Below, one piece after another: positions 1-6,157 of a stretch of 14,793 nt of DNA. Within the stretch, counting starts at the first letter, position 1, and each line of letters starts with the position of its first letter. Origin of the DNA: Planctomycetaceae bacterium. Its GTDB lineage: Bacteria; Planctomycetota; Planctomycetia; Pirellulales; Thermoguttaceae. The position numbers and the translations under genes were made by a program. The stretch covers positions 1-14,793 of the forward strand of contig JAIRPZ010000323.1 of the NCBI GenBank assembly GCA_031256755.1, written 5' to 3'. Under the pieces are notes generated by a model. The model was not told the DNA's origin. It saw nothing but the letters and a program-made list of their open reading frames with translations, and ran no database searches.

Positions 1-184
1 CCCAGTTGCCGGCAATGGAAAGCAGCATGACCAGTACGAACATCGGCTCCCCCCATGCGTAAAAGCAAATGCTTGCAAACAGAAGAAAATGATTTCGGGC
101 GGTTCTGCGGCGAAGCAAAATGTAATAAATGAAAAGAACTGCCGGAAAGAACAAAAAGAGAAAAACCGAACTGGAAAACAGCAT
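1..184 (-). CDS. MBOAT family O-acyltransferase (AlgI-like), N-terminal fragment
   Basis: The minus strand opens with ATG at 184-182 and stays open for 61 codons to the window edge, so the C-terminus and catalytic His are missing. The fragment starts MLFSSSVFLFLFFPAVLF, then a basic patch (LLRRRTARN), then FASICFYAWGEPMF and a second hydrophobic stretch ending SIAGNW. This is the typical start of AlgI/DltB-like membrane-bound O-acyltransferases, which move acyl groups onto surface polysaccharides: first helix, RR-type loop, then a FY-W-P motif. Known family members sit in the inner membrane and often pair with an SGNH/AlgJ-like partner, which would lie outside the window. No Shine-Dalgarno is visible before the ATG, but an extended -10 lies about 35 bases upstream. 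It diverges from rbfA. The family call rests on N-terminal pattern only. Confidence 0.75.
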   Translation of the reverse strand, partial: MLFSSSVFLFLFFPAVLFIYYILLRRRTARNHFLLFASICFYAWGEPMFVLVMLLSIAGNW

Positions 185-217
185 AGGATAAAAAAGACAA
201 CAAAGACATCGCTATAA

Positions 218-226
218 ATTATATCA
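218..226 (-). promoter_or_regulatory. Extended -10 promoter element for the MBOAT gene
   Basis: On the minus strand the sequence reads TGATATAAT: a perfect TATAAT (223-218) with TG one base upstream, the extended -10 form. The predicted start of transcription is near 211, leaving a leader of about 27 bases to the ATG at 184. The -35 position (AGTACC, 246-241) is poor, as is common with extended -10 promoters. Confidence 0.5.
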
Positions 227-245
227 TAAAACGGTAAGACGGTAC

Positions 246-281
246 TGCCCCCCTTTTCGGAAAGTTTCTGGCGGTTAGAAT
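246..281 (+). promoter_or_regulatory. Candidate rbfA promoter giving a leaderless mRNA
   Basis: TAGAAT at 276-281 matches the -10 consensus at five of six positions. Six bases follow before the ATG at 288, which places the expected +1 exactly on the A of the start codon. The -35 region (TTTTCG, 254-259, 16-base spacer) is weak but is directly preceded by TGCCCCCC (246-253). A similar C6 box lies upstream of the candidate promoters of the cyclase and acyl-CoA synthetase genes. No Shine-Dalgarno precedes rbfA, consistent with leaderless translation. Confidence 0.4.
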
Positions 282-287
282 AAGACC

Positions 288-689
288 ATGTCAAGACGAA
301 CATTAAAAGCAGCAGAAGCAATCCGACAGGTTGTCGGAATGACGATTCTTACCGAAATTCAAGACCCTCGCGTAAAAGACGTAACTGTCATTCGCGTTGA
401 GGTTTCCGGCGATATGCAGACCGCAAAAGTTTATGTTTCCGTGATGGGCGATGATACAAAACAAAATCTTTGCATGAAAGGGCTGAAATCATGCGCCGGT
501 TTTTTGCAGTCAAAAATTGCCAAACGGATCGACTCCCGGTTTGTCCCGCATCTCAATTTCATTCTCGATCAGGGAGTGAAAAATCAACTTCTTGTTTCCA
601 AAATGCTCGACGAAGAACTGCACCCGAAAAACAACAACCCTTCGGAACCGGCTCCCCCCGCCGTCCATACATTGCACCAAGAGGAGTAA
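288..689 (+). CDS. rbfA: 30S ribosome-binding factor RbfA
   Basis: The 133-residue product matches RbfA along its KH-like fold. It has a basic N-terminus with AAEAIRQVV, then EIQDPRVKDVTVIRVEVSGD, AKVYVSVMGD, and AGFLQSKIAKRID with the HLNFILDQG strand. RbfA binds the 5' part of 16S rRNA and assists late maturation of the 30S subunit. The family is usually about 110-130 residues; the last 20 or so residues here (NNNPSEPAPP and onward) are a disordered, proline-rich tail. The ATG at 288 is chosen because homology begins immediately; no Shine-Dalgarno is visible and a -10 sits seven bases upstream, so the mRNA may be leaderless. It is convergent with infB with only 31 bases between stops, whereas in most bacteria rbfA follows infB in the same operon. 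Confidence 0.93.
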   Translation: MSRRTLKAAEAIRQVVGMTILTEIQDPRVKDVTVIRVEVSGDMQTAKVYVSVMGDDTKQNLCMKGLKSCAGFLQSKIAKRIDSRFVPHLNFILDQGVKNQLLVSKMLDEELHPKNNNPSEPAPPAVHTLHQEE

Positions 690-720
690 AAGGAATAAAA
701 TACCGCAGCAAAAGTAAAAG

Positions 721-3700
721 TTAAAACGTTCTGGCGACTTCTTCGATCTTGTACGTTTCCAGCACGTCGCCTTCTTTCAGATCGTTGAACCCCTTCAACT
801 TCATCCCGCACTCGTAGCCGTCCCGGACTTCTTTCACGTCATCCTTTTCCCGCTTTAACGAATCCAGCGGATATTCGCCGATGATACGGCTGTCCCGAAT
901 GATCCGCACTTTGCAGTCCCGCTCAATCGTTCCCGACATCACCCGGCAGCCGGCAATCGTTCCAACCCGGCTCACCACAAACAACCGCTGCACCATCGCC
1001 CGACCAAGTTCCTTCACCTGTTCTATCGGTTTCAGCATGCCTTCCAACGCCTTCTTAATGTCGTCTGTCAAATTGTAGATAATGTCGTACCGCCGAATCT
1101 GAATCTTTTTGTGATCCGCCATCAACCGGGCATTTTCGTCCGGTACCACATTAAATCCGACAATAACGGCATCCGAAGCATCCGCCAGCATAACATCCGC
1201 CTCCGAAATGCCGCCGACCGTTGCCTGCAAAATCCTGATCTTCACTTCAGGATGGTCTAACTTGCCCAATTCTTTGCGGATCGCTTCGATTGATCCGCGC
1301 ACATCCGCCCGGATAATGACATTTAAGGTCTGTACCGTTTTGGCATGCGTCATCCGCTGGAAGAGCGTTTCCAAAGTTACATGCGCCTGCACATCCGCCA
1401 AATCCTCTTTCCGTTCTTCGGCAAGGCGTTGTTCCGCAATGATTCGGGCATCAGAAATATCATTCAGCACGCAAAACTTGCTGCCCGCTTTCGGGGCAAC
1501 ATCAAGACCGACAAGATTGACCGGCGTACTCGGCGTTGCCTCTTCAATAACCTTTTTTGTGTCCAGCGTATCGTACATTGCTTTCACACGCCCGTAAGAT
1601 GACCCGCACAACACAACATCACCGGGGTGCAGCGTCCCTTTCTGCACCAGCATTTTGCACACAACTCCTTGACCGGCTTGGAGTTCCGCTTCCAATGCCG
1701 TCCCAACGGCAGCGCGGTCCGGATTCGCCCTAAGTTCATGCAATTCCGCAATGACCTGAATCGTTTCGAGAAGTTTATCGATGCCCAAACCGGTCAAACC
1801 GCTGCACCGGACAATTTCGACATCGCCGCCCCATTCACTCGGCAAAAGATCATGCTGAGCAATTTCCTGAATCACCCGGTCGGGATTGACTCCGGGCAAA
1901 TCCATTTTGTTGAGAGCCACAACAATCGGTACACCGGCGGCTTTGGCGTGGGAAATGGCCTCTTCGGTCTGCGGCATCACGCCGTCATCAGCGGCAACGA
2001 CAAGAATCACAATGTCGGTGCAATTCGCCCCTCTCGCCCGCATTTCCGTAAACGCTTCGTGACCCGGCGTATCGACAAATGTAATGTCCTCGCCGTTGTC
2101 CATTTTGACCCGGTAGGCACGGATATGCTGGGTGATTCCCCCTTTTTCGCCGGAAACCACGTTCAAGTGCAAAATGTAATCAAGCAGTGTGGTTTTGCCA
2201 TGGTCAACGTGACCAAGTACCGTAACAACGGCTGGTCGGGGACGGAGTTTCTCGGCGGGTTCCTCTTCCTCAAAGAGGGCAGAAACAAGTTTATCTTCAA
2301 GCGTAACCTGATCCCTGACCGCAACACTGATGCTGCACGCTTCGGCGAGAAGTTCGGACGCTTCCCGGTCAAGTTGGGAATTGAGCGTCATCGGCATTCC
2401 GATTTCAAGGAGTTTCCGAATGACGACCGCAAGGGATAAGCCGGTTTGTTCGGCAAACTGTTTCACTGTACAAGGGAGTTGAATCACAATGTCTCCTTTC
2501 CGGGGAGCGGCAGTGTTGACGGACTTTCCGTGAACTTTCTGCCGTTTCAATTGACGCGGCAAAACAACATCGCCGTCATCTTCGTTGTGGCGGCGGTTAG
2601 GTCCGCTCCGCCGTCTCTTTTTGTCCGGTGTGAAAACATCCGCCGCATCATGTCCCCCTTTACCATGTTTCTTGCGGTCATCGAAGTCCCGACCGCTTTT
2701 TCCGGTTCCAGCGACGGTGCGTCCGGTTCCGGCGGTTTTTTTGCCGCTTTCCCGCAGTTTGCGATCTTCTTCTTTTTGCCGGATACGCTCCTCATGTTTT
2801 TTGATATGTTCTTCAATCGACTGGGCAACATTTTTCTTTTTCAAGAGTTCCGGCGGCAGTTTCATGTCCGGCTTCATCGCTTCCGGCTCTTTTGATTTCG
2901 GCTGCGGTGCCGATGCCCCTTTGGGAAGCGGAGCGAGATGAATCCCTGCTGTCTGCCGTCTGCCGTCGGCCGTCTGCCCGCTGCTGCGGTCATCGCGGCG
3001 ATATTCATCAAGGTTGGGGATTTTATCGGTGATTTTCCGCATCGGTCCCCGATAATCAGGATTTCGGACTTGCGAGGCGTGACCGAGTTGGGCGTAGCCG
3101 GTCGCAATCGGAGCGGTTGATTTCGGCGGTCCCTGCGGTACCCGTTGCGACTGTCCTTCTTTTCCGCCGCCTTTTTGCTGTCCCTCACTGCCTTTCTTTT
3201 TGTCCTTTCCGCCATGTCTTCGAGAATTCCCTTTGGCAGGAAGTTCAATACGTCCGATTGCAGGCGGCAGCACCGGCATTTCCCTAACGACCGGCTGAAT
3301 CGGCTGCGGCAGCGGTTTTGCTGCGGGACGCGGAGCCGTTTCCGGTTCTGTGTCCGGGGGCGTTGGCACGTCGTGTATTTCGGGGACGCTTTCGCCGCTC
3401 TGATCGGAAGATGCCTGCCCGCCGTCAATTTCGGGTTCCGGCACGTCCGTTTGATCGGTTTGCCGGGCTGCTTCTGCGGCAGGCGTACTTTCATTATTTC
3501 CGTGATTCTCCGCCGCTTCCTCTTTCTGTTCCGGCGAAAACGGAAACTTCGACGGACGTTTGAGCGGATTATCGAGGTTAAGAACTTTCTTATCCGTCGA
3601 AAAAGAGGGACGCTGCAAGAGAGAAGCGTCCGGCGTTTGCGGTCTGCTGTTTGCCGGATTTTGGGCAGAACGGAGTTTGTCCTTAATCTGAACAACTTCC

Positions 3701-3822
3701 TCGTCGGTCAGCGTTGCAAGGGACGAACCCTTTCCTTCAATGCCTAGCACTCTGACGGCATCGAGGATATCCTTGCTGTCGACGTTTAATAGTTTGGAGA
3801 GGGCGTATATTCGGATAGACAA
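721..3822 (-). CDS. infB: Translation initiation factor IF-2 (long form)
   Basis: The 1033-residue product is IF-2, the GTPase that delivers fMet-tRNA to the 30S subunit and promotes subunit joining. An IF2N domain occupies residues 1-52 (SIRIYALSKLLNVDSKDILD). A long charged, Pro/Lys/Gln-rich linker follows (about 53-435), then a second IF2N domain (about 438-510). The G domain contains GHVDHGKT (537-544), GGITQHI, DTPGH (584-588) and NKMD (638-641), followed by domains II, III and C2. The TTG at 3822-3820 is taken as the start. The canonical IF-2 N-terminus begins there, and AAGGA (3835-3831) sits eight bases upstream. The reading frame continues open to an ATG at 4110, but those 96 residues are arginine/serine-rich, unlike IF-2, and overlap the cyclase gene. 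No terminator is seen between this gene and convergent rbfA. Confidence 0.95.
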   Translation of the reverse strand: MSIRIYALSKLLNVDSKDILDAVRVLGIEGKGSSLATLTDEEVVQIKDKLRSAQNPANSRPQTPDASLLQRPSFSTDKKVLNLDNPLKRPSKFPFSPEQKEEAAENHGNNESTPAAEAARQTDQTDVPEPEIDGGQASSDQSGESVPEIHDVPTPPDTEPETAPRPAAKPLPQPIQPVVREMPVLPPAIGRIELPAKGNSRRHGGKDKKKGSEGQQKGGGKEGQSQRVPQGPPKSTAPIATGYAQLGHASQVRNPDYRGPMRKITDKIPNLDEYRRDDRSSGQTADGRRQTAGIHLAPLPKGASAPQPKSKEPEAMKPDMKLPPELLKKKNVAQSIEEHIKKHEERIRQKEEDRKLRESGKKTAGTGRTVAGTGKSGRDFDDRKKHGKGGHDAADVFTPDKKRRRSGPNRRHNEDDGDVVLPRQLKRQKVHGKSVNTAAPRKGDIVIQLPCTVKQFAEQTGLSLAVVIRKLLEIGMPMTLNSQLDREASELLAEACSISVAVRDQVTLEDKLVSALFEEEEPAEKLRPRPAVVTVLGHVDHGKTTLLDYILHLNVVSGEKGGITQHIRAYRVKMDNGEDITFVDTPGHEAFTEMRARGANCTDIVILVVAADDGVMPQTEEAISHAKAAGVPIVVALNKMDLPGVNPDRVIQEIAQHDLLPSEWGGDVEIVRCSGLTGLGIDKLLETIQVIAELHELRANPDRAAVGTALEAELQAGQGVVCKMLVQKGTLHPGDVVLCGSSYGRVKAMYDTLDTKKVIEEATPSTPVNLVGLDVAPKAGSKFCVLNDISDARIIAEQRLAEERKEDLADVQAHVTLETLFQRMTHAKTVQTLNVIIRADVRGSIEAIRKELGKLDHPEVKIRILQATVGGISEADVMLADASDAVIVGFNVVPDENARLMADHKKIQIRRYDIIYNLTDDIKKALEGMLKPIEQVKELGRAMVQRLFVVSRVGTIAGCRVMSGTIERDCKVRIIRDSRIIGEYPLDSLKREKDDVKEVRDGYECGMKLKGFNDLKEGDVLETYKIEEVARTF

Positions 3823-3830
3823 ACTCGGTT

Positions 3831-3835
3831 TCCTT
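3831..3835 (-). promoter_or_regulatory. Ribosome binding site that fixes the infB TTG start
   Basis: The minus strand reads AGAAGGA; its AAGGA core is eight bases from the TTG. No Shine-Dalgarno of comparable quality lies before the upstream ATG at 4110, so this site decides the start. Confidence 0.75.
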
Positions 3836-3865
3836 CTGTAGTCGTAATAGCACCGTGATAACGGA

Positions 3866-3891
3866 TTGCGGTCAGAACGGATACACCGCAA
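3866..3891 (-). other. Hairpin at the 5' end of the predicted infB leader
   Basis: TTGCGGT (minus 3891-3885) and ACCGCAA (3872-3866) form a perfect 7-bp stem with a 12-base loop. It starts at the predicted first transcribed base of the infB mRNA. It could stabilise the mRNA or control access to the leader; no known riboswitch fold is recognised. Confidence 0.35.
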
Positions 3892-3897
3892 CGGGTT

Positions 3898-3927
3898 ATT
3901 ATACCCAATTTGAGAGAATTGTGTAGT
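3898..3927 (-). promoter_or_regulatory. Candidate infB promoter
   Basis: On the minus strand a perfect TATAAT (3903-3898) is preceded by ACTACA (3927-3922) with an 18-base spacer; ACTACA shares its last three bases with the -35 consensus. Predicted transcription starts near 3891, leaving a 69-base leader. This would make infB separate from the cyclase gene upstream. Confidence 0.5.
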
Positions 3928-3938
3928 AGGCAACTGCC

Positions 3939-3969
3939 GCCGGAAATTATTTTGCGAAAATGATCCGGC
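3939..3969 (-). terminator. Weak hairpin after the diadenylate cyclase gene
   Basis: About 20 bases after the cyclase stop, GCCGG (minus 3969-3965) pairs with CCGGC (3943-3939), and an inner ATTTT-CGC-AAAAT stem-loop is nested inside. There is no T-tract, so intrinsic termination is uncertain. A 10-bp direct repeat, ATGATCCGGC, overlaps it at 3960-3969 and 3975-3984. Confidence 0.3.
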
Positions 3970-3988
3970 ACGGCATGATCCGGCGGAA

Positions 3989-4918
3989 TTATTCGGCTTC
4001 GAGATCACGCCAGACGAGCGGCTGGTGCTGCCGGGATTCCACACGGAGAGCGACTTCGCCATTCTGAAAAATGCGGACGGTACCGCTGGATTGGCTGACC
4101 GTAATGGCAATCGCCGAAGTCATCCGGCTAATCGCTGCTGCCGCCCAATGCCGCGCTCCCAATCCCGGCGATAACGACAACATTGATGTCGAATTCGATT
4201 CCAAATACCGTGCGGCGGCTTCCACTATACCGTCGGCTGAAACAACAATGGCACCGTCTAATTGGGCGATTTCCTTGATTCCTTCGCGGACTTTGGAATC
4301 AAATAAACTGCGTTCTTTCCGCTGGTATCCCTTGACGGGATCGAAACCGGCAGGACGGCTCATCGTCAAAACCTTTCGGGTATCGCCGACAACGAAGAGC
4401 GTGCCGATAGGGTTGCCTTCCCGACCTTCCCAGCCGATGTCGACAGCAAGGTCAACAACAACTTTGAGCGTTTTGAGCGGAACTCTGCTTTCAAGTTGCC
4501 GCAAATCCCGACCGGAAAGACGATCCAAGTGTTCGCCGAGATTGACCACGCTGAACGAATCCAGACAGGACGGGTCCATGGCACTGTAAAAAGCAAGAAC
4601 CCGGCAGCCGTGCGGAATCATATCATCAGCCACCGCTTCGATAATCGCATGAGATATCCGGTCATAGACCGTCGCACTGCTTTCCAAAAGCAGGCGGATT
4701 GTCAGAAAATGTTCCTGTGCAGCAGCAAGCAGAACATCCGCATTCATGGAAACAACAATGACTTTTTCATCTTCGATAATTTTACGGAACTTTCCCCAAT
4801 CAACGGCGGCTTCAGGAAAAACGAAAATGGCATCGGCTTCGACATCCATACGAAGCAGCCGCAGCGTACCGACCAGACGGCGAAACTGTTCGGTAATCCG
4901 TATTGAAGATTCAATCAT
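3989..4918 (-). CDS. Diadenylate cyclase (DisA_N/DAC domain), c-di-AMP synthase
   Basis: With the ATG at 4918-4916 the product is 309 residues. The C-terminal third is a DAC (DisA_N) domain, which joins two ATP molecules into c-di-AMP. NPIGTLFVVGD (about 169-179) leads into the fold, DGA is at 221-223, and LGARHWAAAAIS (about 253-264) is followed by SAIAITVSQSSGTVRIF. The DGA and RHR motifs bind ATP and metal in studied enzymes; here RHR reads RHW. The first 150 residues resemble no domain I can name and have no membrane helices, so the protein is probably cytosolic and of the DacZ/DisA_N-only type rather than CdaA. The open frame extends to a TTG at 4993, but that TTG is the first triplet of a TTGACA -35-like box, so the inner ATG is preferred. 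In other bacteria c-di-AMP controls potassium and osmolyte balance and envelope stress. Confidence 0.85.
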   Translation of the reverse strand: MIESSIRITEQFRRLVGTLRLLRMDVEADAIFVFPEAAVDWGKFRKIIEDEKVIVVSMNADVLLAAAQEHFLTIRLLLESSATVYDRISHAIIEAVADDMIPHGCRVLAFYSAMDPSCLDSFSVVNLGEHLDRLSGRDLRQLESRVPLKTLKVVVDLAVDIGWEGREGNPIGTLFVVGDTRKVLTMSRPAGFDPVKGYQRKERSLFDSKVREGIKEIAQLDGAIVVSADGIVEAAARYLESNSTSMLSLSPGLGARHWAAAAISRMTSAIAITVSQSSGTVRIFQNGEVALRVESRQHQPLVWRDLEAE

Positions 4919-4965
4919 GCAAGCAAACAGGGAAAAGGCAGGGCAGGAAATATGGAAACAATTTA

Positions 4966-5005
4966 AGTATGGGCAAATTTCCGGCAATGTCAAGCGGGGG
5001 GCATT
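4966..5005 (-). promoter_or_regulatory. Candidate promoter of the diadenylate cyclase gene with C6 box
   Basis: On the minus strand a perfect TTGACA (4993-4988) is followed after 16 bases by CATACT (4971-4966), four of six -10 matches. Immediately upstream lies AATGCCCCCCGCTT (5005-4992), whose final TT begins the -35. The identical 14-mer lies at almost the same distance upstream of the acyl-CoA synthetase start (14024-14011). The expected leader is about 40 bases to the ATG at 4918. Confidence 0.5.
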
Positions 5006-5027
5006 TATTGCAACAATAACGAAACCG

Positions 5028-5714
5028 TCAGAACGGAAGGAGCGGTTTTAACTCGTCATGTTCGAGCGGCAGCAGCGGCGAAAGTCCTTCGGATTGCATC
5101 ATTTCCGCCGGAGGCACAGCGGATGCCGCTGAAAAAGGATCCGCCGGTGCCGCAGGCGGAGTTTCAATAAGCGGATCGTTATTTTCCGCAAACCGGAAAA
5201 GATTGACAACCTCATCATTTCTTGCCGCATATTCGGTTTCCGTAGACGGTTTGGCTTGAAATTCATTGCGGAGTGTTTCAACGGCAATCGGTTTCCGGGC
5301 ATCAATCCGCTGCATCGGTTCAAATTTTGTTGCGGCCGGTTCAGCAGGTTCTTCGGCGGTAGTTGCCGGATTATCCGATTGATTTTGTTTTAATGCCGCC
5401 GGCGGCTCATAGACCTGCGCATATTTTGTAACGCCTTCATCCGCAACAGGGTGTTTGTCCAGTGACGGCAGCGACATTCCTTCGATTTTCTCGCCTTGAA
5501 TTTCACCCGGCATCGGAACAGCAGCCAAATCCTGATTAACAATGGACGGCGCACAAAGTTCGTAGGATACGTTGCGGCTCGGCATTTTCCAAAACACGGC
5601 GGCAACGGCGGCTCCGGTGAGTAAAACAACAACGGCACCGCATACCCGCGCAGACGGCGCAAGTAACCGGAACAAGACCGCTTCACGCGGGGAAACACAG
5701 GGGGGGGACTGCAT
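5028..5714 (-). CDS. Hypothetical single-pass membrane protein with proline/alanine-rich extracytoplasmic region
   Basis: I do not recognise this 228-residue protein. Residues 1-22 are a short arginine-containing head; residues 23-42 (VCGAVVVLLTGAAVAAVFW) form one hydrophobic helix without a clear signal peptidase site. The remaining 185 residues are rich in Pro, Ala and Glu and lack obvious secondary structure motifs, like a periplasmic or envelope-spanning linker. The tail carries leucine-rich LLPL and PLLPF segments. Charge distribution suggests N-in, C-out topology. The start is well supported: AAGGAG lies at 5727-5722, seven bases before the ATG. A run of eight C residues directly after the start encodes Ser-Pro-Pro and could be slippage-prone. 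The cyclase gene follows 109 bases downstream but has its own candidate promoter. Confidence 0.75.
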   Translation of the reverse strand: MQSPPCVSPREAVLFRLLAPSARVCGAVVVLLTGAAVAAVFWKMPSRNVSYELCAPSIVNQDLAAVPMPGEIQGEKIEGMSLPSLDKHPVADEGVTKYAQVYEPPAALKQNQSDNPATTAEEPAEPAATKFEPMQRIDARKPIAVETLRNEFQAKPSTETEYAARNDEVVNLFRFAENNDPLIETPPAAPADPFSAASAVPPAEMMQSEGLSPLLPLEHDELKPLLPF

Positions 5715-5780
5715 TGAATTTCTCCTTAATTCATCGACTCGCCAACGGCTTCGGACGGAATCCGTGACGAAAAACCGCTG

Positions 5781-5815
5781 CCTGTTTATTATCGGCTAAA
5801 AAAGCCCGAAACAGG
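5781..5815 (-). promoter_or_regulatory. Dyad over a candidate -10 upstream of the membrane-protein gene
   Basis: CCTGTTT (5781-5787) and AAACAGG (5809-5815) form a perfect 7-bp inverted repeat enclosing GGCT (5794-5797) and AGCC (5803-5806). On the minus strand GATAAT (5793-5788), five of six -10 matches, lies inside it, and the start codon of the membrane protein is about 75 bases further on. The arrangement fits an operator over a promoter or a structured leader; no good -35 is visible. Confidence 0.35.
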
Positions 5816-5940
5816 AAAAAAATCAATCCGGCAGCAGAAACGGCATAATCCGTAAAAAAGGAATTTCGGTTTGACGAAATGCGCAAATCAGCGGAATGAC
5901 ATTCTATGGCAACAGGATGTTTTTCATAATAACAAAAGTC

Positions 5941-6074
5941 GAAGAATGGAAAAAGAGCAATTTTGGGGATTCTGGGAGAAATTTCGTAAAAAATGTCCTT
6001 TTCTTCCCTTTCTGCGTCAAGAGATTAAAAAATTTTGACGAAGTAGGGGAGTGTGTGACCCCTTACTGTTTTTT
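5941..6074 (+). ncRNA. Candidate small RNA ending at a strong intrinsic terminator
   Basis: A + strand intrinsic terminator at 6042-6074 has no + strand protein gene before it; the neighbour is on the other strand. Directly before it, CGTCAA (6015-6020) and TTGACG (6035-6040) form a second 6-bp stem. An upstream CATAAT (5935-5940) matches the -10 consensus at five of six positions and would start transcription near 5947, giving an RNA of about 125-130 bases, but its -35 is poor. No known RNA family is recognised. The 5' end is a guess; the 3' end is better supported. Confidence 0.35.
6042..6074 (+). terminator. Intrinsic terminator (+)
   Basis: AGTAGGGG (6042-6049) pairs with CCCCT-ACT (6059-6067, one bulged T) around a 9-base loop and is followed by G and six T residues (6069-6074). 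This is the best textbook terminator in the window, and it follows no recognisable + strand gene. Confidence 0.65.
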
Positions 6075-6097
6075 CCGAAAAAATAGTTCACAATAAA

Positions 6098-6126
6098 TTC
6101 CGGGGTTCGACACCCGAAGATTTTTT
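6098..6126 (+). terminator. Second + strand terminator or leader attenuator before the acidic-protein gene
   Basis: TTC and GGGT (6098-6106, two-base bulge) pair with ACCC and GAA (6112-6118) around TCGAC, followed by GA and six T residues (6121-6126). It lies only 17 bases before the Shine-Dalgarno of the acidic protein. Transcripts entering that gene from upstream must therefore pass it, so it may act as an attenuator. Confidence 0.5.
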
Positions 6127-6157
6127 CTCTAAATGCTTTTGTAAGGAGATTTTTACT

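Noticed and set aside
1627..2895. Plus-strand ORFs of 270 and 149 codons opposite infB
   Set aside because: They are antisense shadows of the IF-2 GTPase and linker regions, with no family match.
2874..3695. A 273-codon minus-strand ORF overlapping infB in another frame
   Set aside because: It is Arg-rich throughout and lies within the low-complexity linker of IF-2; this is a frame-shifted reading.
4919..4993. Longer N-terminus for the diadenylate cyclase from a TTG at 4993
   Set aside because: The extra 25 residues are Cys/Phe-rich and unlike the rest. The TTG is part of a TTGACA promoter box, and the ATG at 4918 gives a normal leader.
5896..6096. A 66-codon + strand ORF in the gap before the acidic protein
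   Set aside because: There is no Shine-Dalgarno, the composition is unlike neighbouring genes, and an intrinsic terminator (6042-6074) lies inside it.
6101..6116. tRNA T-arm-like string (GGGTTCGA followed by CACCC)
   Set aside because: No acceptor, D or anticodon arm can be built around it, and it is followed by a T-tract, which fits a terminator hairpin better.
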